Shown: positions 34,679 through 46,924, counted from the first letter of the stretch. The stretch: DNA of 64,000 nt from Jaapia argillacea MUCL 33604 (GCA_000697665.1 KL197726.1:1-64000), one strand, 5' to 3'. The notes: a model not told the origin generated them from the letters alone. Made by a program: numbers and translations.

Positions 34679-37105
34679 CCGCAAAAGAGAATCGGTATCG
34701 TATTTATTTCAAAACAGCTTTCTGTCGTCTCAATTAGTTTTCCATGTGCTACTACACTCCACGTGGCGGGTCCCGTGAACAAAAATCCAGTTTTAATCTG
34801 ACTTTTTCAAATTGAACTCACTCGCTCATCGCTGAGCTTGCGCTCAGTCCTAGATTCCTTTCGCCACTTCAACATGGAGAAGACTTCGGAACTTGGCAAG
34901 CACCCAACACACCCTCCAAAGTACCCTCTAATTCAGTTGATGCGACCGTCCCGAGGTGTTTCAGAAGGGGGTGTAACGGGTTTCTGAAGCGGTGGATATT
35001 GACCGGGCTTAGAAGAGAGAAGTATCTTGCTGGCGGAGGAGTGTGACTCGTAAGTTTCGCGGTGATCATTCCGAATCCATACACCACAAGAGAGTACATG
35101 TGAAGTTTTGTGAGCTGTTTGCCGGTTGTGACTTGGTTGTGACCAACTATCCGACGGATCAGCGTTTTCCGATTAGCTTCCCGATCAAATGCACAGCCAC
35201 TTCCCGACGCCAACCCAAATATGTACGTGCCTGACGACGATCTCATGCCACCCAACCGAGCAGCTTACCGTATGATGTCTTTTGCCTCAAGGCCAACAAG
35301 ATACTAACTAAACAAGTCAATCACCCTCAATCCTATGGAACATTCTTCGGATTCACTCATCGCCAGTTCACTCGCCTCATGACCGAGTCTTGTGCATCCT
35401 CAGTTAACGCGGTGGTTCCGCTACCCACTCGTTGATGAATCACATATCTGCTGTATACCGACCATTCCAAATTCCCAATGGTTGTTTACATTGACTAGAG
35501 CTACCGATCAAGTTCAGAGGTGGACTTGGGTAGATCAAGTACGAGTTCATGAGGATAAGCAAAGACTGACTTGAAAATTTCAGCGTCGGGGTGTGCTCCT
35601 ATGGTCGTCATCCAAGGCAACAGAAGCAAAACTGACCCGCGAGATTGCCAACAAAATAACATTCCAGTCTTCTTCCCACGGCCTGATTATCTTCGCCGGA
35701 GGTATTAGCTTTGTTGATCCCGCCCCACCTCACATTCCGAACACCAGATCAATCGCTCTCCAGGATGTCTCCAGACTTCACAGCAGTGAATCTTCGACAG
35801 ACAGCACGACGGTAGCGAAGCCTGGATTTGACGGTGTCTTGTTGGGATGTGTATTACGTGGGGAGACTCGGGAGAGGAGACGATGGAGAAGACAGAACAC
35901 TCGAGCCAAGATGACACTCACAAACGCCTTCGCTTGGGCATTTGGAACACATGGTTTCTGAATTAGTTGGTGTCTTCAGGAGCCCGTCATATGATGGTGC
36001 CGGTTGAACCTTGACTCCGATGAGACAGTCACAGCTTTCCTTGGTCTCGGTGCGTCGATAATGGTCAGCAGGGATATTCGGGAGAAGCAAGCTGGGAAGG
36101 TTGAGTGCTGAGCAACAAGGGACATTCCTTAAACAACGTTTGTGGGAAAGATGTCTGATGGTCGAGGCTACATATGATTGAAAGGGGCCGGTGCCAGTGG
36201 CATGCAACTCTGAATGTGTGACGATGCCAAAAATAAGACAGGACTTTCACGCCGAGGGGGTGAGAAGTCTATCGGGACAGTTGGGACCGCGAGAACGGAA
36301 GGAACGAGTGGGAGGCTCACTGGATGGGAAGGCATGTTGAAGGCTTTTTGCTCCGCAATTTGTAGTAGGAGTCGTGGTGTGAGACGTAGGCGCGTTCAAC
36401 TCTTGAGATCAGGACATCTGCTAGCAGTGTGGATGAATGAATTCCTGTGATGTTTTCGGTGGTGGATGGCCGAGCAACCGATGCCTCTTCAGTTGTGTTT
36501 TGCGGGAGATGCCAGTGGGGTAAGGTTGCATCGAAATTTGTTCTAATTAGGAGCACAGCCACAGCCAAATTATTCTCCGCCCTCGGTCCTTGGCCAGCTC
36601 GACTCGTAAACAGCGCCTCTAGCGCCCACCAACCGGTAGGCGAAATGGGTACCCGACCCTATCTTGTAACCTCACAAGTGTCTTACCAGTGCATTGCAAT
36701 GCTACTAACCGCCAGCTTGCGGACCCAGGAGCTCTCAAATTCCGGATGGGTACTTGGGCTTCGTCACTCGGCCGACGGCAGCCACTCATGGCTTCCTCCA
36801 TGTGTTCCGTTATGTCTAGGCCCCTCTTTTCCAATACGCCGTTCGGTCTCTCACTTACGTTCCGCTGATCCTGAGACTCAAGTCCACCAATCATTCCAGT
36901 CCGTCTCGACGACGAACGCTCTCATTTGGAGTATGTCACTCGTCCCATGCCTTGCTTCTATGCAACACTGCATCATCTCGTGCTGTGCTGCATGACCCCC
37001 CCGAAATTGAATTCTCCCAAAAAATTAGCCATAGATGTGCCTTGCTCGTCACCAACTTGTACATAGTTTTTCACAGGACGGCGCCGCCTCCTTGCACGAC
37101 ATTGC

Positions 37106-37112
37106 TATAAAA
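37106..37112 (+). promoter_or_regulatory. TATA box of DAO-like gene 2
   Basis: TATAAAA, 74 bases before the ATG at 37180, in the same sequence context as in copy 1. Confidence 0.6.
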
Positions 37113-37179
37113 TGGGTCAAAGCCCTCAGTTTTCCTCACTCAAATCCACTCAACTCGTCCTCCTTCTCTCATCCAAACG

Positions 37180-38721
37180 ATGTCTCAAGTCTTCCTCACA
37201 AAAGTTGGCCAGGAGTTGCAGCTCAACCATGGGCTTTATGTCCCCAAGACAAAAGGCTTGCGCGTTTTGATTGTCGGTGGAGGGGTCACCGGAATGACGG
37301 TAACTGTCTGGTCAATATCACCGGTGACTCACGCAGCTAATGATCGGTCTTTAGACTGCATGGGCTCTCCTCGATGCCGGCTATGATGTTACCATCATCT
37401 CCTCCAAATGGGCTTCTCTGGAGGATCGAATCACGTCTCAAATTGCTGGCGCCTTGTACGTCGACATCCTCTCCCAAAATCCTCAGAATGTTCTTCTCAT
37501 ATCTTTCGATTTTTCTCACAGATGGGAGTGGCCTCCCGCCGTTTGCGGACAACACACCAACCCTATTTCACTCGAAAACTCCAAAGTCTGGTGCATGACT
37601 TCCTACCGCGCATTTGACGAACTTATGAAAGCACTTCCCGCCGAGGAACACGGAGTCAGAATGCGAACCGCAAACTTCTTTTTCTGCGACCCCGTTGAAA
37701 CGATGCCTGGCCAACTCAAAAAGATGGTGGAAATCGAAGCTGTTTCTGACGTGAGTATTTCTCGGAGAGTCTAGTAGCGTGAATTGATCGTTGACCGATG
37801 CGCAGATCCAAGGATTTTACCGTGATCCCACCCTCATCACTCAACACGCTGTCAACCAAAACGCCGGCGTGGTTGATGCCTATAAGCACGATGCTCCTGG
37901 TAAGTCTCGATAATCTGAGGGACTGCTTCCGATCAAGATTCTGATCCGCTTAATTTCTAGTCGTCGACACCGACCACTACATGGCATGGATTCGCCAAGT
38001 CATTCTCTCAAAAGGCGCTCGTCTCGTCACCGAGACCGTCACTGAAGATCTCATCAACATTGAAGACAGCCTCCGACTCAAGTATAATGCCTTTGCCATC
38101 GTCAACGCTACAGGACTCAGCGGTGACGTCGTCGCCGGGGACAACACTGTCAGCCCTCTCCGCGGTGCACTGATCAGGGTCGTCAACGACGGAAAGAAGT
38201 TCCCGATTGTCAAAGAGGCGCTTTGTGTTTCTCACATGGACAACGCCGGGGAGGATGTCGATGATATTGTATTCATCGTACCCAGGAACGATCGTGTCCT
38301 CATTGTACGTGCCTGTGCATCCTTCTACCGCTATCAGAGTTGCTGATCATCAAAACAGCTCGGAGGAATCGCCCAACCCAACAAACACACTCTCGATCTC
38401 ACTATCGATAGCCCTGAAATTATCCGGATGCGTGAACGCTGTAATAACTTCGTTCCCGGTCTCGCAGATGCCGAGCTCGATGCTACGCCATTCGTCCAAG
38501 GTCTTCGCCCCCTTCGCGATCACAATGTTCGAGTCGAAAGGGAACAACGTTCGAGGAGAAATGGGATGGCTAGTCGCGTGGTTCATTCTTACGGTCATGG
38601 AGGTTCCGGGTTCAGTTTGTCGTTTGGATGTGCTGGGGATGTGTTAGGGTTGGTGGATGAAATCCTAGCCGAGGTTTCTGATACGGTTGAGCACGAGAGA
38701 GCGGTCGTGGCTCACTTGTGA
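37180..38721 (+). CDS. D-amino-acid-oxidase-like FAD flavoenzyme, copy 2
   Basis: Same intron positions and motifs as copy 1: VLIVGGGVTGMT, IVNATGLSGDVV, GLRPLRDHNVRVE, GHGGSGFSLSFG. It also ends AHL (PTS1-like). In the exon at about 37981-38305 the two proteins differ by a single residue, while the N-terminus (VPKTKGLRVLIV versus VPQRKGLRVLVV) and the introns differ more. That pattern suggests purifying selection or gene conversion on the coding part. The frame is intact. The next gene, a TPR-CHAT, starts only about 190 bases downstream on the same strand. Function as for copy 1; the substrate is unknown. Confidence 0.88.
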
Positions 38722-38907
38722 TGGCAAAAGATCGGTATTGTATTTATATCAACGCAGCTTTCCAATGTTTCTGTACATACTCCACGTGTCAGGTGCCGTG
38801 AATGAAAATAATATTAATATTAATATCACCTCCTTTCTTCACGCTTCACCAAACCCTTCGCTCACTCCACATCGGCTCGTATCTCGGGTTCAACTCACGT
38901 CTTGGAC

Positions 38908-41336
38908 ATGGAGAAGAAGTCAGATCCTGACAGTAACCCAAATACGCGAGTCTCCGATATTGTGGATACTCTGGTCAGCGATGCGTTCTCCAAGGCCCGG
39001 ACAGCGTTACACATGTTTCACCCACCGAATTGGGATGACTTAGAGGCAGCTTGTGCCTTGTGCGATGAGGCTGTCAGAGTGTCAGAAGGATCAGAGCAAT
39101 CGTTAGAGGTGGGGGAACTGTCAAGAGATCTCTTCGCCATAGCGCAGAATTATCATAACATCGACGACATCACCCTCATCGCTGGTCGTCAAGAAAGCTT
39201 CATCGCCAAAGCGTCTCCCACTTATCCTGGCTTGTACCTGCGGCTCGGGTTTCTGGGTGATCTGTATGCGCGTCGAGCGGAACTTAGGTTGCTGGTCGCT
39301 CCTGACGACGAAGACCTATCTTTCGTCTCAGATATCGATGACGAGCGTGAGGCAGCGAAGTATTGGAAAGCTGCACTCGCAGTGGCACCACTTGATCATC
39401 CCATTCGAGCGGGATGGTTGAGTCGGATGGGCAGGATGATCATTCGAGGATATTATGATCCACGGCTCGAGGTTCAGCGGACGCTCCCTCGTCTCGAGGA
39501 GGCCATCGCATATCAGGAAGAAGCTGTACGCCTCATATCTCGAGACGATCCTGATTATGATGTCATCTCCTTCGGCCTTGCCATAGCACATGGGCATCGA
39601 GCCGCTGCTCAGAAGCTCCGTGTAGATCCCACCTCTATGGACCCCCGAAATCTCCAACCTAGCTACGTTGGCGCGGCCATAACATATCGCCGGTTGGTGT
39701 CCCCTAGTGTAGGACATATCAGATCGAGCGTGTCTTCAGGTCGCGACATGGGGGATATGTTCTTTCACACTGATCCGACGATTGCAATTATTGGCTACGC
39801 TCGAGCAGTTCAACTTTTGGTGCAGCTCGCTTGGATCGGTATGGACGTTCATGACCGACATGAGCAATTGGTTGAAATTGCTAGTGGGACCACCAGTAAT
39901 GCAGTGGCTTGTTGCATCCAAAACAGTTGGTTTGAACGGGCCATAGAGTTCCTGGACCAAGGTCGCTCGGTGTTATGGCAGTCAGCCTTGCAAATTCGCG
40001 CGCCCCTTGCCGAAGTAGAAGCTGTACAGCCCAAACTGGCCGAACAGATGCGATCCATATCTGAGCAGCTCCGATCCTCTGCGTCTGACGATGCCTCTCG
40101 TCGTGAGCAACTTGCTATGGACTGGGAACGACTCATGGGTCAGGTGAAGTCGCTCCCCGGGTTTGAAGGCTTTCTTGACCCTCCGCCATACCGCACCCTC
40201 GCCAGAGCAGCCTCTCATGGTCCCATTGTTATCGCAAACATATCTTCATTTCGATGCGATGCCCTCATTATACCTTCAGAAACAGCCGCCATCATCCACG
40301 TCCCCCTCTGTGATGTGAGCCTTGAGCACGTCCAGAAACTCGCCTCAAAATTGAAGGAGTTGTTGAAACTCAGCGGGAGGACCTTCAGAGGAAGTGACCG
40401 AGGTATGCGGGTTAAGCAGAAAAGCCTAGTAGATGAGGATACTATCCTATCACGCATACTTGCTGATTTATGGGACAAAATCGTGTCTCACATTCTGGAT
40501 GCTCTTGATCTTCGAGTGCGTCTTGGGCTCTTTACTTTCTTCAATACTAACATCTTTACCACTTTTGCCAGAAGAATCTGCTGAATGGTCCTCGGCGACT
40601 GTTTTGGTGCGCCACAGGTCCGCTTTCGTCCCTTCCACTCCATGCTGCCGGGAAAGATGGAGTGAACGCGATGGATTTTATCGCTTCTTCATATATCACC
40701 ACTCTTAGTTCCCAACTCCGGGTCTCCAGGCAGTCTTTTAAGCCTCCTCACATCCTTCTCGTCGCTCTGCCTCATACGCCAGGCGCGTCCCCCCTCCCAT
40801 GCGTTCAGTCAGAATTGACTGCAATCCAGCGGGTAGTTGAAGGGTACGATGGTGCCACTGTGAGCATCCTATCTGATCAAGATGCGACAGTCAAAACTGT
40901 CGAACACACACTCGGAAATGCCCAATGGGTTCACTTCATGTGCCATGGCGTTCAAGACGGGCTTAATAGTCGTTTCCTCCTTTATGATGGCCCCCTTCCC
41001 CTTCAGTTAGTCATGCAGCAAACGGTAAGGGACGCTGAGCTTGCCTTCCTCAGCGCTTGTCAGACCGCCGCCGGCGACACTCAAACTCCAGACGAGGCGA
41101 TTCATCTGGCAGGAGGGTTGTTACTTGCAGGATATAGTAGCGTCATCGCCACATTGTGGTCGATCGACGATAGCGATGCACCAAATGTCTCTGAGATGTT
41201 TTACGAAAAGCTGGAAGAGGGGCATCGACTAGAGGTGGGAAAAGCTGCAATCGCCTTGCATGCATCGATACAGGATTTACGTGCGCGTAGACTGGCGCCA
41301 ACTCGATGGGTACCATTCATTCACTTAGGCCTATGA
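38908..41336 (+). CDS. TPR-CHAT protein 3: short form without C2-like region, intact catalytic dyad
   Basis: Seen: two exons, 38908-40515 and 40572-41336, give 790 residues in frame. The N-terminal 350 residues are helical with degenerate TPR-like units (AKYWKAALAVAPLDHP, LEEAIAYQEEAVRL). The linker AIEFLDQGRSVLWQSALQIR matches paralogues 1 and 2. The CHAT exon has PRRLFWCATGPLSSLP, catalytic His in HFMCHGVQDGLNSRF, Cys in LSACQTAAGD, and ends WVPFIHLGL. The single intron sits at the same place as the intron before the CHAT exon in paralogues 1 and 2. It lacks the C2-like N-terminus and about half of the TPR array. Start: the ATG at 38908 (MEKKSDPDSN). Convergent with the unknown-family gene at 41604-43417. 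Inference: an active CHAT protease, with a different sensor from paralogues 1 and 2. Confidence 0.86.
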
Positions 41337-41603
41337 CTCTGCAGTTACCTCGCAGGCATAACCGACAGAATGAGACTTTCATTACCATTGGAAGAGTAAT
41401 GTGCGTAGTATTGAAGTCCAGCCAGACTGCAAGTCGATATCAAAGACGGACACAGAAACCACCTTCCCCCAGAGTCCCACAGTAAAAAAAAACAGCCATT
41501 GCGGTACGTATCCAGAGCAAAATAAGCATAGATCTTGGTTCTATGGGACAGAACGACAGTCAGCGGGATAAAACAAGATGGTCAGTGAAGCAGAACTCAC
41601 CAG

Positions 41604-43417
41604 CTAGTAAGCTGTACTCTTGTGACGTTGGTGTTCCGGCCTTCTCCTTCCAGCGGTCGGCGGACGTGTATCGTTGCTCACAACACTCCGCTCTTTGTGC
41701 GCGGTAAGCGCTGATTGCGCCGACATGTTCTTAGCAATATTGTTTGGGAACGATCTGCTTGTAACCCGTGCCTTGGTGACATCTGCGTACGAGTGTTGTT
41801 TCGGTCGGTGTGGTTGTGAGGTGGGGATCGAATCGGAATATATCAGAGTAGGGGGTTGTGGAAGGGGGAGCGGCGATGGCTGGGATTGGGGTTGTGGCTG
41901 AGTCCCTGCAACGTCCTCACAAATGATATGGGTGACTAGGGGAGCGCTGAGGTTCTGTCCAGTCAGTGGTGCTTTCTTATTGACGGCCGCCGGTGTTGGA
42001 GGAAGCGATGGAGTCGTTTTGACGATTTCGGCGAATGAGGGCCTATCGCCGATCAGAGGTGTGGAAGATGTCGGTTTCGATCGACGAGACTGTGATACTT
42101 TACCGATGGAGTGTTTGTCGGGGCCATCGGAAGGTAACGCGTGGATTACCTTCGGCGGCATTATGTCTTCAGTAAAACCAGGCCTATGTTCGGACGAAAT
42201 AACAGGGGATTGCGTTCCGCGCATGACCTCCCTGGAAAACGTGACTGGTGGAATATTGAACATCTTGATATCCAGCTGAACCGTTGTTCTGGACACAACG
42301 GTTTCGTCCTTGGAACCGACTGAACCGGTGGGGTGAGTGAAAACATCAACCACAGGAAGTAGCGGAACTGACCTTCATAGCGAGTCCTAGCAGACTCCCT
42401 CGACCTCTTAACCTCGTTCTTCAGCTCATCGTTCTCCATTCGCAAATTCCGGATAGTCTCCTCTTGGTCAACAATCGTATGTTTCAGCTGTTTGACACGG
42501 CTAGGTTCCTCCAGTGCAGGATTCAAGTGCTCCTCTACATCCTCCGTCACGGTTTGACCATCCAGGTCATCCAAATGTTCCTCCAGACTGCGTCGGATAT
42601 GTCCCGTCTCTTCCAGATGCTTCCGCAAGCATCGATCGATCGCCCCCCGATTTATACCCCGAATCACAGGTCCTCCAAAAGTCAACTCAAAAGTCGATCG
42701 GATCGCCCCAGACGCGAGCTCAGCGGCCTTCGCTGATTCAAAAACGGCCTCAGTCCCATGAAAGCGCTTTAGGCACTCTAGATGGACGAAATTCTTCACC
42801 CTCGCGAACCTAATCGCTTCCGAATCCTCCGCCGAATGGCTGACTAGATTCTCTCGAGTGCGAAAGTCGAGATCAATACCTTGGGGCAAAAGTCTGACCA
42901 AGTTGCTCCAAAGTTGACCCACAAACCACCAACAGTTGAACGTCCATAGATTGTAGTGACGGGAAACCTTGGTCGTGATGTCGAGGAGGGTAGCAAAACG
43001 GTCGATGGAGATGGACGAGCAATCTTTTAGGACGAGGGTAGCGACGGGGTTAAGATCATCCGGGGTTGGGCTGCGATCATCTGAGATCTTGACTGTGTCC
43101 TTTCTGGTCGAGGTGCGATTTGGCCCAAGTACAGTCATCCAAGAGTCCGTGTCACGTTCGACGCGAAATGTAGCGGTGGTTGCGCCCATGCGAAAGGTCA
43201 GGATAAGATACTCATGGGAAGGCACAGGCAGGATCTTCCGATGAGCAGGTTTCTTCCCCCACTTCATCTCATGGAGGTGAAACCGGTCGACCTTGTCACG
43301 CTGAGCTTCGCTTGAGAGAGCCCACTTGACGAACCTTTCAGCTTCAATCGAATGGGTTTCTTGTGGTCGCAGTTGTTTTCGGACGGATGGAAGGTCAAAG
43401 AATCGGAAGGCCGCCAT
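41604..43417 (-). CDS. Unknown basidiomycete family (FNCWWF motif), copy 1, 586 aa
   Basis: Seen: two exons (42373-43417 and 41604-42319). The globular N-terminal region of about 230 residues has FRFFDLPSVRKQL, EMKWG, HEYLILTFRMG, TFRVERDTDSW and HYNLWTFNCWWFVGQLWSNL. A coiled coil follows (about 42390-42560, LKHTIVDQEETIRNLRMEND), then a Pro/Ser-rich tail. The tail holds two similar short motifs, RPSFAEIVKT and HSYADVTKA. No signal peptide or membrane helix. The paralogue at 56197-58001 shares all of this. Inference: the conserved His (HEY) and Cys (NCW) order resembles NlpC/P60- or LRAT-like papain-fold proteins, but that is a guess. I do not recognise a characterised homologue. Confidence 0.7.
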
Positions 43418-44112
43418 TTTGGTCGAGGGATACTACAGAAAGAGTAGAACGGCGTCATAGAGAAATTACAGTATGTGTGAAAAGCACTCACATTCTAAGC
43501 CGCTCGCTAGGAGTATTGAAGGTGGACCCTCGAGATGGGTGGATGGAGATGATAGTTATAGGGCTCGTACAGAGGAGTGTTACGCATCCTGATACCTATC
43601 TCAGTATCTCCGCTGGATTGCATCTCCAAGCGCCCAAGATGTCAGCTGAGGCAGCTATATGCTAAATACACCCAAGGCCCGCCTCGTGGATGAGAACGGC
43701 GTTCATGATTTGGCCAGTAGGCATTCAAACATCGTACATTGACTTCGGAGAGAAGCAGGTAGCCAACCGTAGCCAACCGTCGGTACAAAGCTAAGTGCGA
43801 CGAGCTGCGACGCCGGTCCGATGGCCGGCGCTTGTTGGGTCACTAACCAACCTTCCCAACCTTCGTTCTTCATCTCAGTAGTTCATCTAAATCTACGTAC
43901 GGTGCGGTACGAACCAGCGGAATATTGATCATTTCTTGAATTGGTCCCTGAAGTTTGAAAACTGGGATGTCCAACCAAATCGGCGATGGATATGAAGATG
44001 ATACTTGTAATGATACAACACAATTAGTCTACCTTGCCAAATGCAAGCTCCAAACAACCGGACAGTCTACTTCGAAAGGTAGAGGGAGGAAAATCCAACA
44101 GGACCACAGACA
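43418..44112. other. Intergenic, no gene seen
   Basis: It contains the promoter side of the FNCWWF-family gene and the 3' side of the carrier gene. A short direct repeat, GTAGCCAACC twice in a row, lies at about 43761-43780. Nothing else stands out. Confidence 0.5.
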
Positions 44113-45420
44113 TCATGAATACACATCGTCCACTACAGCGCCTCGATACGACTCAAACAAGTTCGTCGCTCGCTCGTAGACTGCAAACACAACTGCTTGA
44201 CCAGGTGCAACTCGCAATATACGAGGAGTAACGCCTCTATAGAAGGATTGGATACCTTGTTCTTGACGCCACATTCGTCGAGTGATTTCGAGTATACGTC
44301 GATAAGATGACTTGCGAGGGTCCAGTCGCGACTTCTGGAGACCTGTGAAACCCTCAAGACGTGAGGAGACTGTCTCGATAGAGAGATTTAACTTACGGGT
44401 CTTTATTGCGTCAATTGGTGCGTTTATGACCGGACCAACTGCACCAGAGATGAAACCGATGACCATGTGTTGGTACGAGGGAAGCTCTTCAAGGTCAGGC
44501 TGACTTTGAGCAACAAGGTTCTTCAATCCTTGATATACGGTGAAGCTCGTGCCTGAGAGAAACCAGAGCCAGTACCGAAAACGTAACATTCGCACCAAAC
44601 GAAGAAAAAACAAGAGACCTCTGAACTGAACAACGATCATCTTCATAGCGCAGCGAGCTGTAGCATCGTACCTTGGTTAGTCGCCTGGCGAAGCGCGGTA
44701 AGACCCACACCCCGGTATAGGGCTGATAAACCTTCTTCTCGGACGACAGTGTATGCAGTATGAGGGGCGCTTCGATATCGGAGGACTTCCAATGGGCCAC
44801 TCAAAGAGTGGTGCTGGGCTTGTAATCGGATCCTCACAACTTCCATAGGGGTAACGATGAGAGCGGCTTCAGTTACGCCGGCACCCAAACCAGCTACGCG
44901 AGCGCATATGAGACCATAATCGACCATGCATGAGGAACAATACATACCAAGGAATGTGTCTCCCAAGGTGCTCTTCCCGGGTACTCCACCCGCCAACCAT
45001 CTCTTGTATACATCAAAGCTTGCGAACCGTACCGACATCTTTGGCACAATGCCAACCAACGATTGATTCAACCCTCTATATAGCGCTCGGGGAGTCTCTC
45101 TGGATGCGATCCGAACAAGAGTAGATATGAATCCTCGAGCTTTTGCCTAAGACATATGGACGGTCTCAGTGGTTCCAAACAGGTCTGACGAAATGAATCG
45201 CCGACTTACGCCAGGTCTACGACTTGATCGCGCCAGTTGCATGCGGACTTTGACAGTATCAAACGGCTGGCAACTGAGCTGCAGTAGAACAGCATGATCC
45301 ACTGAACATGGGATCGATCGTATAAGGATCACTCACCGCCTCCACTGCACCTGCTATACCGCCAGCCATGATATGGGTGGTGAACCCTACTGGTTTCTTG
45401 CGGCCAAAGGTGAATGGCAT
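44113..45420 (-). CDS. SFC1: Mitochondrial succinate/fumarate carrier
   Basis: It exchanges cytosolic succinate for mitochondrial fumarate across the inner membrane, supporting growth on C2 compounds and gluconeogenesis. Seen: start MPFTFGRKKPVGFTTHIMAG (ATG at 45420), then GGIAGAVEA. The three mitochondrial carrier signatures are PFDTVKVRMQ, PMEVVRIRLQ and PIDAIKTR. Family-specific stretches are GIVPKMSVRF, GAGVTEAALIV, YRGVGLTALRQATNQ and YRGVTPRILRVAPGQAVVF, which match the yeast Sfc1/Acr1 protein closely as I recall it. Several short introns; the stop is the TGA at 44113-44115. Length about 315 residues is normal. No defects seen. Confidence 0.92.
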
Positions 45421-46320
45421 GATCCCAGTAGGGCTCCTCGTCGACTTGGTCTTGGGTTAAAAGTTGAAGGTCCGGGTCGATAAGTAGCCTTGGTCATTCT
45501 CACTGCTCACTAAATCCCTGTGAAGATTTGTCGAGGCATCTCACACGAATTTGTAGTGGATGAATGCCGTGCCATTCCGAAGCCGATTGCTCTCCGCCTC
45601 CGATACCTCCAGGTCAACTCGAGCTTGTTGAGTGCCTCGCCTACGCAGAGAACTCCGGATACTGTATGACTGGAGAAACAAATCCGGCGCCCATTGCGAA
45701 ATCAAACAGCTGCAGGAGATGTTGTGGTACACCATGAAATTGAAAGGCTAAATTTGAGGTAACCGGCCCGGCTGCCGGCAAGCTTCGTCCGACCAATCAG
45801 AGGTGTCCAGTGAACTTCGCTTCAGCCACCTGACGTTCTGTGCACTGGGAGTCTTGGACTTGTTTCGAAAGTTTTCGTTCAGATACTTATAATTGGCGCT
45901 CAGGACCCATTGGCCAAGGTCGGATTCGACAATATCACAACGACACCTGCTCACTTTCTACTCCATTGGCCAACTTCCCTCGTTGCAGGCTCCCATTACC
46001 GTCTCCCTCCGACGCGAATGATTTCCGGTTTGCTCGAGGCGTCTATGGGAGAGCTCCTGTGCGTTCCTGTATCCCAGGCAACTCTGATAATATTTTTCGC
46101 GATATTTGACGAATATACGATCCGTCCGGCGTATCTTTTGTTCGTGCTATCTTCCAGTCAGCTGTTGCGTCGCTGGTGGATCATCTTTGTTTATCGATTC
46201 GTCGTATTAGTCGGGAGTTTCTTGCACCCAGGTCGCCTACTCGGACGAACTGTTCGATGTACACGAAAGACCAGGTCTATCAATTAGGGAGTCCCAAATC
46301 AAGTTTCATCACATCCACAT
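45421..46320. other. Intergenic, no gene seen
   Basis: A hydrophobic + frame at about 46018-46287 has no convincing start, partner exon or family match and is taken as chance. Confidence 0.5.
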
Positions 46321-46762
46321 CTACCGCTGAGTTGTACCCGACGTGGCCATGCATCCACTAGTCCCTTGCAAAATGGCTTGGTCGCACTTGCTTTCGACGG
46401 GGGCGCCTCCAACACAGAAGGTGGACCCAGAAACTAAAAGCCCATACTACACAGTCATACAGCATGCGTAAGTATCTCGAGCATTTTAATGACAACATAG
46501 CACTGACCGGCTCGCCGTATGTGCAATTGTTGTATGTTCCGGGGTTTGCATAGGATTGGTAGAAGCAGGTAAACGTTTCGGCGGCAGCGTCACAAGTCCA
46601 ATGATCCAATATCTCATAAGATACAGGTTGGTTTTTAACGACTGGCGTGGTTGGTTCAAGGTCATGGACAGGGCATAGGAAACATTCTGCTGCGTCGACT
46701 CGAGTGAAAAACGCAAGAAGCAGCGACGCGACAAGAGCGAGGTAGAGCGTTGGACGAGACAT
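46321..46762 (-). CDS. Small secreted cysteine-rich protein, array copy A (126 aa)
   Basis: Seen: exons 46508-46762 and 46321-46446 join across a GTCAGT...TGTGTAG intron to give 126 residues. Signal peptide MSRPTLYLALVASLLLAF..., then mature ECFLCP, DHWTC, TCFYQ, NNCTYGEP and exon 2 GLLVSGSTFCVGGA, SKCDQAI and SGCMATSGTTQR. Eight Cys in the order CxxC-C-C-C-C-C-C, shared with copies B and C. Inference: a secreted disulphide-stabilised protein of unknown function, possibly an effector or a cell-surface protein. No known domain is recognised. Confidence 0.78.
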
Positions 46763-46885
46763 GGTGTCGTGTTGAACTAATCAAAATGTCAAGCAAGACT
46801 CGGTGGTGAGGGAGCAATTACACTTACCTGTGATGAGATCTCTGGGTCCGATACCTTTGGCTTAGATTAGGGAGAATATGCAAGA

Positions 46886-46924
46886 CTTTATAGTAGCGCC
46901 ATCTTGACAGCGAGGGATTCGAAG
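46886..46924 (-). promoter_or_regulatory. Core promoter of array copy A (TATA plus AGCGAGGGATTCGAAG)
   Basis: On the minus strand TATAAAG lies at 46892-46886. The + strand reads AGCGAGGGATTCGAAG at 46909-46924. The same pair, with the same 16-base word, occurs upstream of copies B and C. Confidence 0.6.

Larger units (their letters stand above)
31070..34800 (+). repeat. Tandem duplication, unit 1 (upstream region plus DAO-like gene)
   Basis: The segment aligns with about 34935-38800. Anchors: GTCCCGAGG at 31080 and 34950, GGTATTAGCTTTGTTGA at about 31728 and 35701, TGCACGACATTGCTATAAAA before each gene, and the whole oxidase gene. The offset grows from about 3.87 kb at the 5' end to 4.05 kb at the genes, so indels have accumulated mainly upstream. 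Confidence 0.8.
34935..38800 (+). repeat. Tandem duplication, unit 2
   Basis: Second copy of the segment described at 31070-34800, directly adjoining it in the same orientation. The coding part is much better conserved than the roughly 2.2-kb upstream part, which holds only broken frames in both units. Confidence 0.8.

Noticed and set aside
38812-38828. AATATTAATATTAATAT palindromic word, considered as a recombination or replication site
   Set aside because: It is a short AT-rich simple repeat between two genes without further structure.
46018-46287. Hydrophobic plus-strand frame resembling a membrane protein
   Set aside because: No start context, no adjoining exons and an unusual residue mix; it is probably chance in a T-rich stretch.
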